The notes: generated from the letters alone by a model not told the origin. A stretch of DNA of 64,000 bases from Pseudomonas sp. Gutcm_11s (GCF_028649395.1 NZ_JAQSUW010000015.1:1-64000), one strand, 5' to 3'; shown: positions 1 to 9,417, counted from the first letter of the stretch. Program-made: numbers and translations.

Positions 1-3000
1 ACCGACGGCGTTGGAGGCGGCGTCTTCGGTGAAGTTGTTGACCAGGGTGATGGTCAGGGTCGGTGCATCGTTGATCGGATTGACGGTAATGGCGACGGTG
101 TCGACGTCGGTCAGGCTGCCATCGGTCGTGGTGACGGTCAGCTGGTCAGGGCCGTTGTAGTTGGCGTTTGGCACATAACGTAGGCCGTTGAGTGCGAGAT
201 TGATCGAGACCAGGTTGCCGGACAGGGTGACGCTGCCAGTGCCGCTACCGGTGATGGTGACGCCTGGGAAGTTGCCCAGGTTCAGCACGCCATGCTCGAC
301 GCTCAGTGTGGTGCTGAGGCTGAAGTTGTCCACGTCTCCGACGGAGATTTTGCGGCCGCCATTGAAGGCCAGCGAGCCATCTTCGTTGACGCTTTGCGCG
401 CCCGGAACAGTGTTCACTGGCGCGTCATTGACCGGAGTGATGCTGAGGTTCAGCGTGGCCGTGCTGGTCAGCGAGCCGTCGCTAAGGGTGTAGGTGAACT
501 CCGGTATTCCGCCGGTGTAGTTGGCATTCGGCGTGAAAGTGAAGGTGCCATCGCTGGCGACTGTCAGCTGGCCGATGAACGGAATGGTGGCGGTGCTGCC
601 GGCCGCGAAGGTGAAGGCGGGCAGGGCGCTGAGGTGGAATCCGGTGACGGTGAGTGCGTCACCTTCGATATCGCTGTCGTTGGCCAGCAGGTTGCCGGTG
701 AAGGGGGTGTCCTCGATGACGACGAAGCTGTCGTTGACCGCCGTGGGGGCGTCGTTGACCGGAGTGATGTCCAGGCTTGCGCTGCCGGGCACCGAGGCAC
801 TGCCGTCGCTGACCGTGTAGTTGAAGCTGACCTGGGTGTCGTCGTTGGCCGCTGGCGTGTAGGTCCAGGTGCCATTGCCGTTATCGACCAGGGTGCCGTT
901 GCCGGAAGAGATGGTCAGGTTGCTGGCGGTGAGCAGCGGGCTATCGATGTCGCTGGCATTGCTCAGCAGCTCGGCCTGGGTGATCAGGCGGCCACCGCTG
1001 TCTTCCACGATGGGCGTCAGAGTTACCGGGGAGTTGGTCGGCGCATCGTTGATCGGGTTGACGGCAATGGCGACGGTATCGGTATCGGTCAGGCTGCCGT
1101 CACTGGTCACGATGGTCAGTTGGTCGGCGCCGTTGTAGTCGGCTGCAGGGGTATAGCGCAGGCCATTGAGCGCGAGATTGATCGATATCTGGTTGCCGGA
1201 CAGGGTGACGCTGCCAGTGCCACTACCGGTGACGGTGACGCCCGGGAAATTCCCCAGGGTCAGTACGCCATGCTCGACGCTCAGCGTGGTACTGAGATTG
1301 AAGTTGTCCACGTCGCCGACGGAGATCTTCCGGCCGCCATTGAAGGCCAGTGAGCCATCTTCGTTGACGCTTTGTGCGCCGGGGACATAGTTGACTGGTG
1401 CATCGTTGACCGGAGTGATGCTGATGTTGAGGGTGGCAGTGCTGGTCTGCGAACCGTCGCTGAGGGTGTAGGTGAACTCCGGTACCCCGCCGGTGTAGTT
1501 GGCGCCGGGGGTGAAGGTGAAGGTGCCATCACTGGCAACCGTCAACTGGCCGATGAACGGAATGGTGGCAGTACTGCCTGCAGCAAAGGTGAAGGCGGGT
1601 AGGGCGGTGAGGTTGAACTGCGTGACGGTGAGGACATCACCATCAACATCGGTGTCATTGGTCAGCAGGTTGCCGGTGAAAGGTGTGTCTTCGACGACAG
1701 TGATGCTGTCGTTGACGCCCACTGGTGCATCGTTGACCGGAGTGACGCCGACAGTGATCGTGCTGGTTGTGGTGCCACCGTTGCCATCGGAAATGGTGAC
1801 GATGAAGCTGTCGCTGCCGTTGTAATCAGTGTTGGGCGTGTAGGTGAAACCACCGGTAGCCGGGTTCAGCACGACGGTGCCATTGGTTGGGTTGCCGGAC
1901 ACGTTGTAGGCAAGCGTGTCGCCATCGACATCACTGGCGACGATCTGGCCGGTGATCGGGGTGTCTTCGTTGGTGGTCAGGCTCTGGTCGCCGCTGACCG
2001 GAGCATCGTTGTCTGGAGTGACGCCAACGGTGATCGTACTGGTAGTGGTGCCGCCGTTACCGTCGGAGATGGTGACGACGAAGCTGTCGCTGCCGTTGTA
2101 GTTGCTGTTGGGCGTGTAGACGAAACCGCCGGTGGCCGGGTTCAGTGTGACGGTGCCGTTGGCTGGGTTGCCGGACACGTTGTAGGCAAGCGTGTCGCCA
2201 TCGACATCACTGGCGACGATCTGGCCGGTGATCGGGGTGTCTTCGTTGGTGGTCAGGCTCTGGTCGCCGCTGACCGGAGCATCGTTGTCTGGAGTGACGC
2301 CAACGGTGATCGTACTGGTAGTGGTGCCGCCGTTACCGTCGGAGATGGTGACGACGAAGCTGTCGCTGCCGTTGTAGTTGCTGTTGGGCGTGTAGACGAA
2401 ACCGCCGGTGGCCGGGTTCAGTGTGACGGTGCCGTTGGCTGGGTTGCCGGACACGTTGTAGGCAAGCGTGTCGCCATCGACATCACTGGCGACGATCTGG
2501 CCAGTGATCGGGGTGTCTTCGTCGGTAGTCAGGTTCTGGTTGCCGCTGACGGGGGCATCGTTGACCGCAGTGACGGTGCCGCTGACGGTAGCAGTCGAGC
2601 TCAGCACGCCATCGGTGATGGTATAGGTGAAGCTTGCCGGGCCGTGGTAGTTGGCGTTCGGGGTGAATACCAGCTGGCCATTGGTCAGGGTCACCGAACC
2701 ATTGCTGACGTTGACCGAGCCGCCTTCTGAGATGGCCTGACCGTTGACCTGGGAAACGGTCAGGGCGTCGTTATCCAGATCGCTGTCGTTGCTCAGTACA
2801 TCGATGGTGATGGTGCCGTCTTCGTTGACGGTAAAACTGTCGTTCTGGGCTGCGGGTGCGCGGTTGGGCTGGGTGGTTTCACCGGTGCCGTCGTTGTCGC
2901 CGTTGTCCGCGGTCTGGATCAGCGGCTCCTGCTCTTCTTCCAGAGGCGAGCCGTCGAAGCTCAGGCCTGCTGTCTCAAAGCCGACGGTCGGATTAAGCTG

Positions 3001-3393
3001 TTCGCCGGTTTCATTCAGCATTACGAAGCTATGGCCGCCGCCCGCTGCACCACCCGAGCCGCCACCTGCGCTTGGGCCGGCAGCAGTTGCTTCCAGTTCG
3101 GCAGTCGGGTCGAAGCCAGCCGCCAGTGCTTGTTCGAGGTCGGTGCTCTTGTTGTCGCCGGAGTCTGCGGTCGCCTCATCGGTGGCGCTGGTGGTCTGCC
3201 AGGTGCTGTTTGCGCCGACTTGAGTGGTCTCGCCATTGGCCAGTTGCAGGGTGGCGCTGCCGCCAGCTTCGGTGATGAGTTGCTCGCCCGCGAGAAGCTT
3301 CTCTCCTTCAAATACCTGACGCTTGAATCCGTCTGCCGAAACGGCGAAGACCTGGCCAACGATGCTCTTGATGACGGCGACGATAAGGCTCAT
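1..3393 (-). CDS. lapA: LapA-type giant biofilm adhesin, N-terminal part (C-terminus beyond left edge)
   Basis: Surface adhesin of the LapA family, which holds cells to surfaces during biofilm formation. The ATG at 3391-3393 follows AGGAG with 8-nt spacing, and the frame stays open for 1131 codons to the left edge. Residues 1-100 (start MSLIVAVIKSIVGQVFAVSA) match the family's N-terminal retention module, which anchors the adhesin in the outer-membrane pore. TAAG at residues 103-106, followed by a Gly/Ala-rich linker, is the LapG-type cleavage signal. From about residue 178 the protein is a string of roughly 90-115-residue cadherin/VCBS-like domains, with recurring NDAP, VNEDG and DVDGD-type calcium-binding motifs. 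The calcium-binding C-terminus and RTX export signal expected in this family are not visible. The divergent lapEBC genes support the call. It could be a paralogue such as LapF, but the N-terminus favours LapA. Confidence 0.88.
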   Translation of the reverse strand, partial: MSLIVAVIKSIVGQVFAVSADGFKRQVFEGEKLLAGEQLITEAGGSATLQLANGETTQVGANSTWQTTSATDEATADSGDNKSTDLEQALAAGFDPTAELEATAAGPSAGGGSGGAAGGGHSFVMLNETGEQLNPTVGFETAGLSFDGSPLEEEQEPLIQTADNGDNDGTGETTQPNRAPAAQNDSFTVNEDGTITIDVLSNDSDLDNDALTVSQVNGQAISEGGSVNVSNGSVTLTNGQLVFTPNANYHGPASFTYTITDGVLSSTATVSGTVTAVNDAPVSGNQNLTTDEDTPITGQIVASDVDGDTLAYNVSGNPANGTVTLNPATGGFVYTPNSNYNGSDSFVVTISDGNGGTTTSTITVGVTPDNDAPVSGDQSLTTNEDTPITGQIVASDVDGDTLAYNVSGNPANGTVTLNPATGGFVYTPNSNYNGSDSFVVTISDGNGGTTTSTITVGVTPDNDAPVSGDQSLTTNEDTPITGQIVASDVDGDTLAYNVSGNPTNGTVVLNPATGGFTYTPNTDYNGSDSFIVTISDGNGGTTTSTITVGVTPVNDAPVGVNDSITVVEDTPFTGNLLTNDTDVDGDVLTVTQFNLTALPAFTFAAGSTATIPFIGQLTVASDGTFTFTPGANYTGGVPEFTYTLSDGSQTSTATLNISITPVNDAPVNYVPGAQSVNEDGSLAFNGGRKISVGDVDNFNLSTTLSVEHGVLTLGNFPGVTVTGSGTGSVTLSGNQISINLALNGLRYTPAADYNGADQLTIVTSDGSLTDTDTVAIAVNPINDAPTNSPVTLTPIVEDSGGRLITQAELLSNASDIDSPLLTASNLTISSGNGTLVDNGNGTWTYTPAANDDTQVSFNYTVSDGSASVPGSASLDITPVNDAPTAVNDSFVVIEDTPFTGNLLANDSDIEGDALTVTGFHLSALPAFTFAAGSTATIPFIGQLTVASDGTFTFTPNANYTGGIPEFTYTLSDGSLTSTATLNLSITPVNDAPVNTVPGAQSVNEDGSLAFNGGRKISVGDVDNFSLSTTLSVEHGVLNLGNFPGVTITGSGTGSVTLSGNLVSINLALNGLRYVPNANYNGPDQLTVTTTDGSLTDVDTVAITVNPINDAPTLTITLVNNFTEDAASNAVG
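65..1748. repeat. 978-bp (326-residue) super-repeat of three adhesin domains
   Basis: Sequence from about 65 to 770 recurs from about 1043 to 1748 at a constant offset of 978 bp, with many scattered substitutions. The repeated block encodes three consecutive domain types, so the adhesin was extended by copying a three-domain unit, in contrast to the single-domain 276-bp repeat next to it. The left copy is cut by the window edge, so the number of copies is unknown. Confidence 0.8.
1888..2502. repeat. Perfect 276-bp tandem repeat inside the adhesin gene
   Basis: Bases 1888-2226 are identical to 2164-2502, so a 276-bp (92-residue) unit is present about 2.2 times with no mismatch. A diverged third unit continues to the left. 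Each unit encodes one cadherin-like domain. Perfect identity, including silent positions, points to recent duplication or gene conversion, as is common in giant adhesin genes. Confidence 0.93.
3076..3087 (-). other. Predicted LapG protease cleavage motif (TAAG) in the adhesin
   Basis: Codons 103-106 read Thr-Ala-Ala-Gly, followed by a Gly/Ser/Ala-rich stretch. In P. fluorescens LapA the periplasmic cysteine protease LapG cuts between two alanines in a TAAG motif at nearly the same distance from the N-terminus. Cleavage is held off when LapD binds c-di-GMP. The equivalent bond here is between Ala104 and Ala105. lapG and lapD are not in the window. Confidence 0.75.
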
Positions 3394-3726
3394 GCGTGAG
3401 GCTCCTGATGCTGCGTGTCGGGAGGGCACGCATGCATATGAAAAAAGAAAACTTTAGTTGACGTGCGGCGGTTACAGACAATAAAGGGTCGCCATAACTT
3501 TGGCGTTATTACTAATCGGAATTGATTATATGCCAAACTATTGACCATCTGGCAGCGATCATAAACAATCGCCACCGCTGATGTCACTTTGATATCGATA
3601 AGTTTATTTTGTGAACTGCGTCTCCTTGATGCAGCGGCTTTATCAGCACCGCACACAGGTGCTCATGGACTGCCTAGCACGCTGCGCTTCCCGCCTTGCC
3701 AAACTGTAGAAAGGACCTCCTTCGTC
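3394..3726. promoter_or_regulatory. Divergent control region between lapA and lapE
   Basis: This 333-bp stretch holds no gene I can support and is visibly more AT-rich than its flanks, as expected for a double promoter. The clearest structure is a perfect inverted repeat at 3490-3505 (CGCCA, 6-nt spacer, TGGCG). I could not fix -35/-10 boxes with confidence on either strand. In P. putida the c-di-GMP-responsive regulator FleQ acts at the lapA promoter, so FleQ is a candidate regulator here by analogy only. Confidence 0.5.
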
Positions 3727-5076
3727 ATGCGTTTTTCATCGGTCGCTTTGCCGCTCATCTTCACGCTGTCCCTCTCTGCGCAAGCGCAGACCCTGGACGA
3801 GGCCATCCGCAGTGCGCTGGAGAACCATCCGGAAATTCAGGCTGGAGTAAATGCTCGCCTGTCCGTCGATGAGCAGATGAATGCAGCCAAGGGGGGATAC
3901 CTGCCGCAGGTCGACCTGCTCGCCGGTTATGGTCGTGAAGGCACCGATAGCCCGGGTGTGCGTGCTGGTGGCGATCATGGCTACGAAACGCTGACCCGCG
4001 GTGAGTCTAGCGTGCGCCTGCAGCAGATGCTGTTCGACGGCTTTGCCACCAGCAGTGAAGTGGCGCGCCAGCGTGCCACCGTGAATGCGCGTGCCTATGA
4101 GCTGCTCGGTACTTCCGAGCGCACGGCTCTGGATGTGGTGCAGGCCTACATCAATGTGATCAACCGTCAGGAACTGGTGCGTCTGGCGCAGAACAACCTG
4201 AGCAGCCACGAGCGCATCTACGATCAGATCACCCTGCGCAGCCAGCGCGGCGTCGGCCGTACCGCCGACCTCGACCAGGCCGAGGCGCGCCTGGCTCAGG
4301 CCCGCAACAACCTGATCACCGAACAGACCAACCTGGCTGATGCGCGGGTCAACTACTTCAGCGTGGTGGGCGCCGACCCGGTCGATCTGAGCGTACCGGC
4401 GAATCTCACCGGCCAACTGCCGGCTGACCTGCCAGCTGCCCGCGTGGAGATGTTGTCCAACAACCCGCTGCTGCGTTCGGCCGAGGCCGATGTGAAGGCC
4501 ACCGAAGAGCAGTACGAGGCGGCCAAGTCGACCTTCTACCCGCGCTTCGATGCAGAGCTGTCGCATGGCGCCGACAACAATATCGATGGCGTCGCCGGTC
4601 ACTCCAACGAATGGCAGGCGATGGTGCGCATGCGCTACAACCTGTTCGCCGGTGGCAGCAACAAGGCCGACCTGCAGTCCAAGGCGCACCTGACCAACCA
4701 GGCCATGGACGTGCGCAACAACGCCCTGCGCGTACTCAATGAAGAACTGGGCCTGGCCTGGAACGCACTGGAGAATGCGCGTCAGCAGCTGCCGATCGCC
4801 CAGCAGTACGTCGACTACAGCACCCGCGTGCGCGAGTCCTATCAAAAGCAGTTCACCCTCGGCGAACGTACTCTGCTCGACCTGCTGGACAGCGAGAACG
4901 AGCTGTTCACCGCATCTCGTCGACTGGAAGACGTGCGCTACATGGAGCTGTTTACTCAGTATCGGATCAAGGCCACCATAGGCGCGCTGCTCAAGAGCCA
5001 GGGTGTGGTCGCGCCGATGGCGTCGATTCCGCTGGATGAGATCCAGACTAAAGCTACGCTCCCTGGTCTGAACTGA
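3727..5076 (+). CDS. lapE: TolC-family outer-membrane channel of the Lap type I secretion system
   Basis: Outer-membrane exit duct for the adhesin, partner of LapB and LapC. The 449-residue product begins with a signal peptide (MRFSSVALPLIFTLSLSAQA, cut near residue 20) and continues with TLDEAIRSALENHPEI, the usual start of a mature TolC-family protein. Two long helical repeats follow, with late motifs such as FTLGERTLLDLLDSENELF that are typical of the AggA/TolC group. The frame is open further upstream, but the ATG at 3727 gives the signal peptide and the usual family length. In the Lap system this channel also holds the folded N-terminal plug of LapA until LapG acts. Confidence 0.9.
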   Translation: MRFSSVALPLIFTLSLSAQAQTLDEAIRSALENHPEIQAGVNARLSVDEQMNAAKGGYLPQVDLLAGYGREGTDSPGVRAGGDHGYETLTRGESSVRLQQMLFDGFATSSEVARQRATVNARAYELLGTSERTALDVVQAYINVINRQELVRLAQNNLSSHERIYDQITLRSQRGVGRTADLDQAEARLAQARNNLITEQTNLADARVNYFSVVGADPVDLSVPANLTGQLPADLPAARVEMLSNNPLLRSAEADVKATEEQYEAAKSTFYPRFDAELSHGADNNIDGVAGHSNEWQAMVRMRYNLFAGGSNKADLQSKAHLTNQAMDVRNNALRVLNEELGLAWNALENARQQLPIAQQYVDYSTRVRESYQKQFTLGERTLLDLLDSENELFTASRRLEDVRYMELFTQYRIKATIGALLKSQGVVAPMASIPLDEIQTKATLPGLN

Positions 5077-5199
5077 GTTTCACGGTGGTCGTCATCTGAT
5101 GGGCAGGCCGGGCACGGGACAGTAGCTCCTGTGCCTCGTCTGTAGCGACGCGATTCGTGGCTTTGAGTCAGCTTCCTCAGACGCAAGAGTGGACCTCGC

Positions 5200-7356
5200 G
5201 TGGTAGTAGAGAACAATCAGACCCAGACCCATAGCGACCCCCGGGATCGCTATGACGATCCACTGCTGGACAGCCTGCTGTCGCTTTGCGTCCTGCACCA
5301 GAAGTCCGTCAGCCGCGCGATGCTCACCGCCGGGCTGCCGTTGCCCGAGCAGCGCCTGAGTGCCGACCTGCTGCCGCGCGCCGCTGCCCGTGCCGGCCTG
5401 CAGGGGCGCTGGCTACGGCGCGACCTGCAACAGATCCCCACCATTGCCTTGCCGGCGCTGCTATTGCTGCGTGACGGCCGCAGCGCGCTGCTGCTTGGCT
5501 GGGACGAGCAGAAACGTGCCCGTGTGATGCCCTGCGAGAGCGAGGGCGGCGAGGTGCTGGTCAGCTTCGAGGCGCTGAAGGACGACTACAGCGGCCAGGT
5601 GTTCTTCGCCCAGCCACAGCACAAGTTTGACCTGGGCCATGGCGAGCTGATCCCGCGCACCAAGTCCTGGTTCCGCGACACCCTCAAGCGTTCGCGCTGG
5701 CTATATATCGACGCCGTCGCCGCCAGCCTGCTGATCAACCTGATCGGCCTGGTCACGCCACTGTTCGTGATGAACGTCTACGACCGCGTCGTGCCCAACC
5801 AGGCTGCCGCCACCCTGTGGGTGCTGGCCATCGGCGTGACCGGCGCCTTCGCCTTCGACCTGCTGCTGAAGACGCTGCGCAGCCTGTGCCTGGACCTGGC
5901 CGGCAAGAAGACCGACCTGATCATCTCGGCCACCCTGTTCGAGCGCATCGCCGGCATGGCGATGAAGTACCGCCCGGCGCGGGTCGGCAGCTTCGCCCAG
6001 AACATCCACGAGTTCCAGTCGCTGCGCGACTTCCTCGCCTCGCTGACGATGACCACCATCATCGACCTGCCGTTCACCGTGCTGATCCTGGCGGTGATCG
6101 CGATACTCGGCGGGCACCTGGTCTGGGTGCCGTTGCTGGCATTCCCGCTGGCCGCGCTGATCACCTGGAGCCTGCAGCGGCCCATGGCAGAAACCATGGA
6201 ACGCACCATGGCGCTGGCCGCCGAGCGCCAGTCGAGCCTGATCGAGACGCTGGCCGGCCTCGACGCGGTCAAGGTCAACAACGCCGAGAGCGAGCGTCAG
6301 TACCTGTGGGAGCAGACCATCGGCACGCTGAGCCGCCTCGAGCTGCGCGTACGCATGCTGTCCAACCTGGCGATGAACTCGACCATCCTCCTGCAGCAGA
6401 TGGCCGGGGTGATTGTCATCGTCATCGGCGTGTATCAGATTATCGACGGCAACCTGAGCATGGGTGGCTTGATCGCTTGCTACATGCTCAGCGGCCGTGC
6501 GCTCGGCCCGCTGACCCAGATGTCCGGCTTGCTCACGCGTTACCAGCAGGCACGCGTCACCATGGGTTCGGTCAACCACATGATGGACCTGCCGCAGGAG
6601 CGCCAGCCCGACGAGCGCCCGCTCAAGCGCCAGGCGCTGCAGGGTGCCATCGAGTTCCGCCAGCTGGACTTCCACTACCCGGACCAGCAACAGGCGGCGC
6701 TGAAGAACATCAATCTGGTGGTTCGCCCCGGCGAGAAGATCGGCATCATCGGCCGCAGCGGCTCGGGCAAGAGCTCGCTGGCCAAGCTGATCGTCGGCCT
6801 GCACCAGGCCGACGCCGGCAGCCTGCTGGTCGACGGAATCGACGTGCGCCAGCTGGATGTCAGCGATCTGCGCCACAACATCGGCTACGTCCCCCAGGAT
6901 ATCCAGCTGTTCTCCGGCACTTTGCGCGACAACCTGATGTCTGGCGCTCGCTATGTCGAGGACGAGCTGGTCCTGCAGGCCTCCGAGCTGGCCGGCGTGC
7001 ACGAGTTCGTGCGCTTGCATGCCAAGGGCTACGAGCTGCAGGTGGGCGAGCGCGGACAGAACCTGTCCGGCGGTCAGCGGCAGAACGTTGCGCTGGCTCG
7101 TGCGTTGCTGCTCGACCCGCCGATCCTGCTGCTCGACGAACCCACCAGCGCCATGGACAACCCCGGCGAGGAGCGCCTGAAGCAGCGCCTGAACGCGGTG
7201 ATCGGCAGCAAGACCCTGCTGCTGGTGACCCACCGTTCCTCGATGCTGTCCCTGGTGGATCGACTGATCATCGTCGATCGTGGCGAGATCATCGCCGACG
7301 GCCCGAAAAGCGCCGTTATGGAAGCGCTGAAGAAGGGGCAGATCAGTGTCGGCTAA
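5200..7356 (+). CDS. lapB: Type I secretion ABC transporter, permease and ATPase fusion (LapB)
   Basis: Inner-membrane ATPase that powers export of the LapA adhesin. The 718-residue protein has an N-terminal C39 peptidase-like domain (residues about 20-150), a membrane domain (about 160-430) and an ATP-binding domain. Walker A GRSGSGKS lies near residue 518, the signature LSGGQ near 622, Walker B ILLLDEP near 642 and the H-loop VTHRSS near 678. The C39-like domain probably binds substrate without cutting it, as expected for RTX adhesins that lack a double-glycine leader. The start is GTG with only a weak ribosome site. It follows lapE by 123 bp and overlaps lapC by 11 bp, indicating translational coupling. 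Confidence 0.92.
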   Translation: MVVENNQTQTHSDPRDRYDDPLLDSLLSLCVLHQKSVSRAMLTAGLPLPEQRLSADLLPRAAARAGLQGRWLRRDLQQIPTIALPALLLLRDGRSALLLGWDEQKRARVMPCESEGGEVLVSFEALKDDYSGQVFFAQPQHKFDLGHGELIPRTKSWFRDTLKRSRWLYIDAVAASLLINLIGLVTPLFVMNVYDRVVPNQAAATLWVLAIGVTGAFAFDLLLKTLRSLCLDLAGKKTDLIISATLFERIAGMAMKYRPARVGSFAQNIHEFQSLRDFLASLTMTTIIDLPFTVLILAVIAILGGHLVWVPLLAFPLAALITWSLQRPMAETMERTMALAAERQSSLIETLAGLDAVKVNNAESERQYLWEQTIGTLSRLELRVRMLSNLAMNSTILLQQMAGVIVIVIGVYQIIDGNLSMGGLIACYMLSGRALGPLTQMSGLLTRYQQARVTMGSVNHMMDLPQERQPDERPLKRQALQGAIEFRQLDFHYPDQQQAALKNINLVVRPGEKIGIIGRSGSGKSSLAKLIVGLHQADAGSLLVDGIDVRQLDVSDLRHNIGYVPQDIQLFSGTLRDNLMSGARYVEDELVLQASELAGVHEFVRLHAKGYELQVGERGQNLSGGQRQNVALARALLLDPPILLLDEPTSAMDNPGEERLKQRLNAVIGSKTLLLVTHRSSMLSLVDRLIIVDRGEIIADGPKSAVMEALKKGQISVG

Positions 7357-8710
7357 GAACAGCATCAAGAGTTCGCTGGGCGCCTACTTCGGCAAGCGTG
7401 CGGGGCAGGGCAACGAGCCCATGCCCGAGGTGAGCAAGGCGTTGATCGAGGACGCGCCACGGGTCATTCGCCTGACCATCTGGGGCGTGATCGCCTTCGT
7501 CGCCTTCTGCCTGCTCTGGGCCCACTTCGCCGAGATCGACGAAGTCACCCGTGGCGACGGCAAGGCCATTCCCTCGTCCAAGCTGCAGAAGATCCAGAAC
7601 CTGGAAGGCGGCATCGTCGCCCAGCTGTTCGTGCGCGAAGGGCAGATCGTCGAGGTGGGCGATCCGTTGCTGCGCCTGGACGACACCCGCTTCGCCTCCA
7701 ACGTCGGCGAGACCGAGGCCGATCGCCTGTCGCTGCAGATGCGCGTGGAGCGCCTGAGTGCCGAGGTGGCCGGGCGTGAGCTGATGATCCCGGACGAGGT
7801 GCGCGAAAAGGCACCTGGCCTCGCGGAAAGCGAGAGCGAGCTGTTCCTCAGTCGCCAGCAGCAGTTGAAGGACGAGGTTGCCGGCCTGGAAGAGCAGTTG
7901 GTTCAGCGCCAGCAGGAACTGCGCGAGTTCCTCTCCAAGCAGGCGCAGTTCCGCAACAGCCTCAGCCTGCTGCGCCAGGAAGTGCAGATGTCCGAGCCGC
8001 TGGTGGCCGAGGGCGCGATTTCCCAGGTGGAAGTGCTGCGCCTCAAGCGTGCCGAGGTGGAGAGCCGTGGTCAGCTCGAGGCCACGACCCTGGCCATTCC
8101 GCGCGCCGAGTCGGCGATCAAGGAAGTGGAGCGCAAGATCGACGAGACCCGCGGCCGTTTCCGCAGCGATGCGCTGACCGAGCTGAACGAGGCGCGTACC
8201 GAGCTGAGCAAGATCCAGTCGACCGGCAAGGCGCTGGAGGACCGGGTCAACCGTACCCTGGTCACCTCGCCGGTGCGTGGCATCGTCAAGCAGCTGCTGG
8301 TCAACACCATCGGTGGCGTGATCCAGCCGGGTAGCGACCTGGTGGAGATCGTACCGCTGGACGACACGCTGCTGGTCGAGGCGCGCATCCGCCCGCAGGA
8401 CATCGCCTTCCTGCATCCGGGCCAGAAGGCAGTGATCAAGTTCACCGCCTACGACTACACCATCTATGGTGGCCTGCAGGGCAAGCTGGAGCAGATCGGT
8501 GCGGACACCATCACCGACGAAGAAGGCAACAGCTTCTATCTGATCCAGCTGCGTACCGACAAGAGCCACCTCGGCACCGAAGAGCATCCGCTGCTGATCA
8601 TCCCCGGGATGGTGGCTTCCGTGGACATCATCACCGGCAAGAAGAGCATCCTCAGCTACCTGTTCAAGCCGATCATTCGCGCCCGCGCCGAGGCGCTGCG
8701 CGAGCGCTAG
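7346..8710 (+). CDS. lapC: HlyD-family membrane fusion protein of the Lap secretion system
   Basis: Periplasmic adaptor joining the ABC transporter LapB to the LapE channel. The 454-residue product has a short cytoplasmic N-terminus, one membrane segment at about residues 40-60 (IWGVIAFVAFCLLWAHF), a split biotinyl-lipoyl-like domain (IPSSKLQKIQNLEGGIV), a long coiled coil in the middle, and a C-terminal beta region with LVTSPVRGIVKQL. It starts with GTG inside the lapB end. Its stop overlaps the convergent TetR gene by 4 bp. Confidence 0.92.
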   Translation: MSAKNSIKSSLGAYFGKRAGQGNEPMPEVSKALIEDAPRVIRLTIWGVIAFVAFCLLWAHFAEIDEVTRGDGKAIPSSKLQKIQNLEGGIVAQLFVREGQIVEVGDPLLRLDDTRFASNVGETEADRLSLQMRVERLSAEVAGRELMIPDEVREKAPGLAESESELFLSRQQQLKDEVAGLEEQLVQRQQELREFLSKQAQFRNSLSLLRQEVQMSEPLVAEGAISQVEVLRLKRAEVESRGQLEATTLAIPRAESAIKEVERKIDETRGRFRSDALTELNEARTELSKIQSTGKALEDRVNRTLVTSPVRGIVKQLLVNTIGGVIQPGSDLVEIVPLDDTLLVEARIRPQDIAFLHPGQKAVIKFTAYDYTIYGGLQGKLEQIGADTITDEEGNSFYLIQLRTDKSHLGTEEHPLLIIPGMVASVDIITGKKSILSYLFKPIIRARAEALRER

Positions 8711-9366
8711 GTGCTCTCCAGGGCGCCTAGCAGCAGGCGCTCTGTCTCCTCCAGCCAGCGGCCCAGGCGCAGCTCGTCGAGCTGGCCGAGCGCCGCGTAA
8801 CGGCGGCCGCCCCAGACCATCAGGAATAGCGCTTCGACCGTAGCCGTCGAGGCGGGGCGGGGCAGGTCGCGGCAGTTGGCGAACACCTCTTGCCACTTGC
8901 CGAGCAGCTCCTCGTAGGCCCGCTGGTGATGCCTGGGTTCGGCGACCTGTGCCTCTAGTTGCGCTACCTCGAAGGTGAACAGCTGGCTGATTGGCTCGTC
9001 CGGGCTGCAGCTCAGCCGTAGCAGCAGGCTGACACGGCTGCGCCAGTCCAGCTGCGGCGCGATCACCTGTTCATCGATGCTGCGCAACAACTGCTCGATG
9101 CTGTGGCGCACGTAGCCGGAGAGCAGCGCCTGCTTGTTGGGGAAGTATTCGTACAGGGTGCCCACGGCGAAGCCCGATTCCAGTGCTACTGCGCGGGTGG
9201 TGACGGCTGTCCAGCCGTCGCGCTGCCAAATCCGAACGAAGGCCTGGTAGATGGCCTCCACGGTGAACTGCGCGCGGGCCTGCTGCGGGCGCTTGAGCGG
9301 CTTGGTTCTGGGCTTTTGCCCTGGCGCGATGGCTGCGCCGCGGTTTCCGAACCCCTTCCTGTCCAT
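8707..9366 (-). CDS. TetR/AcrR-family transcriptional regulator
   Basis: A 219-residue DNA-binding regulator. A basic N-terminal tail of about 30 residues precedes the helix-turn-helix (about residues 35-80), with the family signature GFAVGTLYEYFPNKQALLSGYV. The C-terminal half is a divergent ligand-binding and dimer domain. The gene starts 51 bp from the divergent DUF2855 gene, its most likely target besides itself. Its 3' end overlaps lapC by 4 bp on the opposite strand, which need not imply a link to biofilm. The ligand cannot be guessed from sequence. Confidence 0.85.
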   Translation of the reverse strand: MDRKGFGNRGAAIAPGQKPRTKPLKRPQQARAQFTVEAIYQAFVRIWQRDGWTAVTTRAVALESGFAVGTLYEYFPNKQALLSGYVRHSIEQLLRSIDEQVIAPQLDWRSRVSLLLRLSCSPDEPISQLFTFEVAQLEAQVAEPRHHQRAYEELLGKWQEVFANCRDLPRPASTATVEALFLMVWGGRRYAALGQLDELRLGRWLEETERLLLGALEST

Positions 9367-9417
9367 CGCCCTCTACTCTGTTGGCTCATCGTCAGTCGAC
9401 CGCCAGAGGACCCGCAA

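Noticed and set aside
3394-3726. FleQ binding sites in the lapA/lapE gap
   Set aside because: FleQ control is plausible by analogy, but I found no convincing match to a consensus that I can state exactly.
3736-4845. Long minus-strand open frame opposite lapE
   Set aside because: It is antisense to a clear TolC-family gene; long shadow frames are common in GC-rich coding DNA.
5701-7368. 555-codon minus-strand frame opposite lapB
   Set aside because: Low-complexity His/Gln/Val-rich translation typical of a reverse-strand shadow; lapB motifs are unmistakable.
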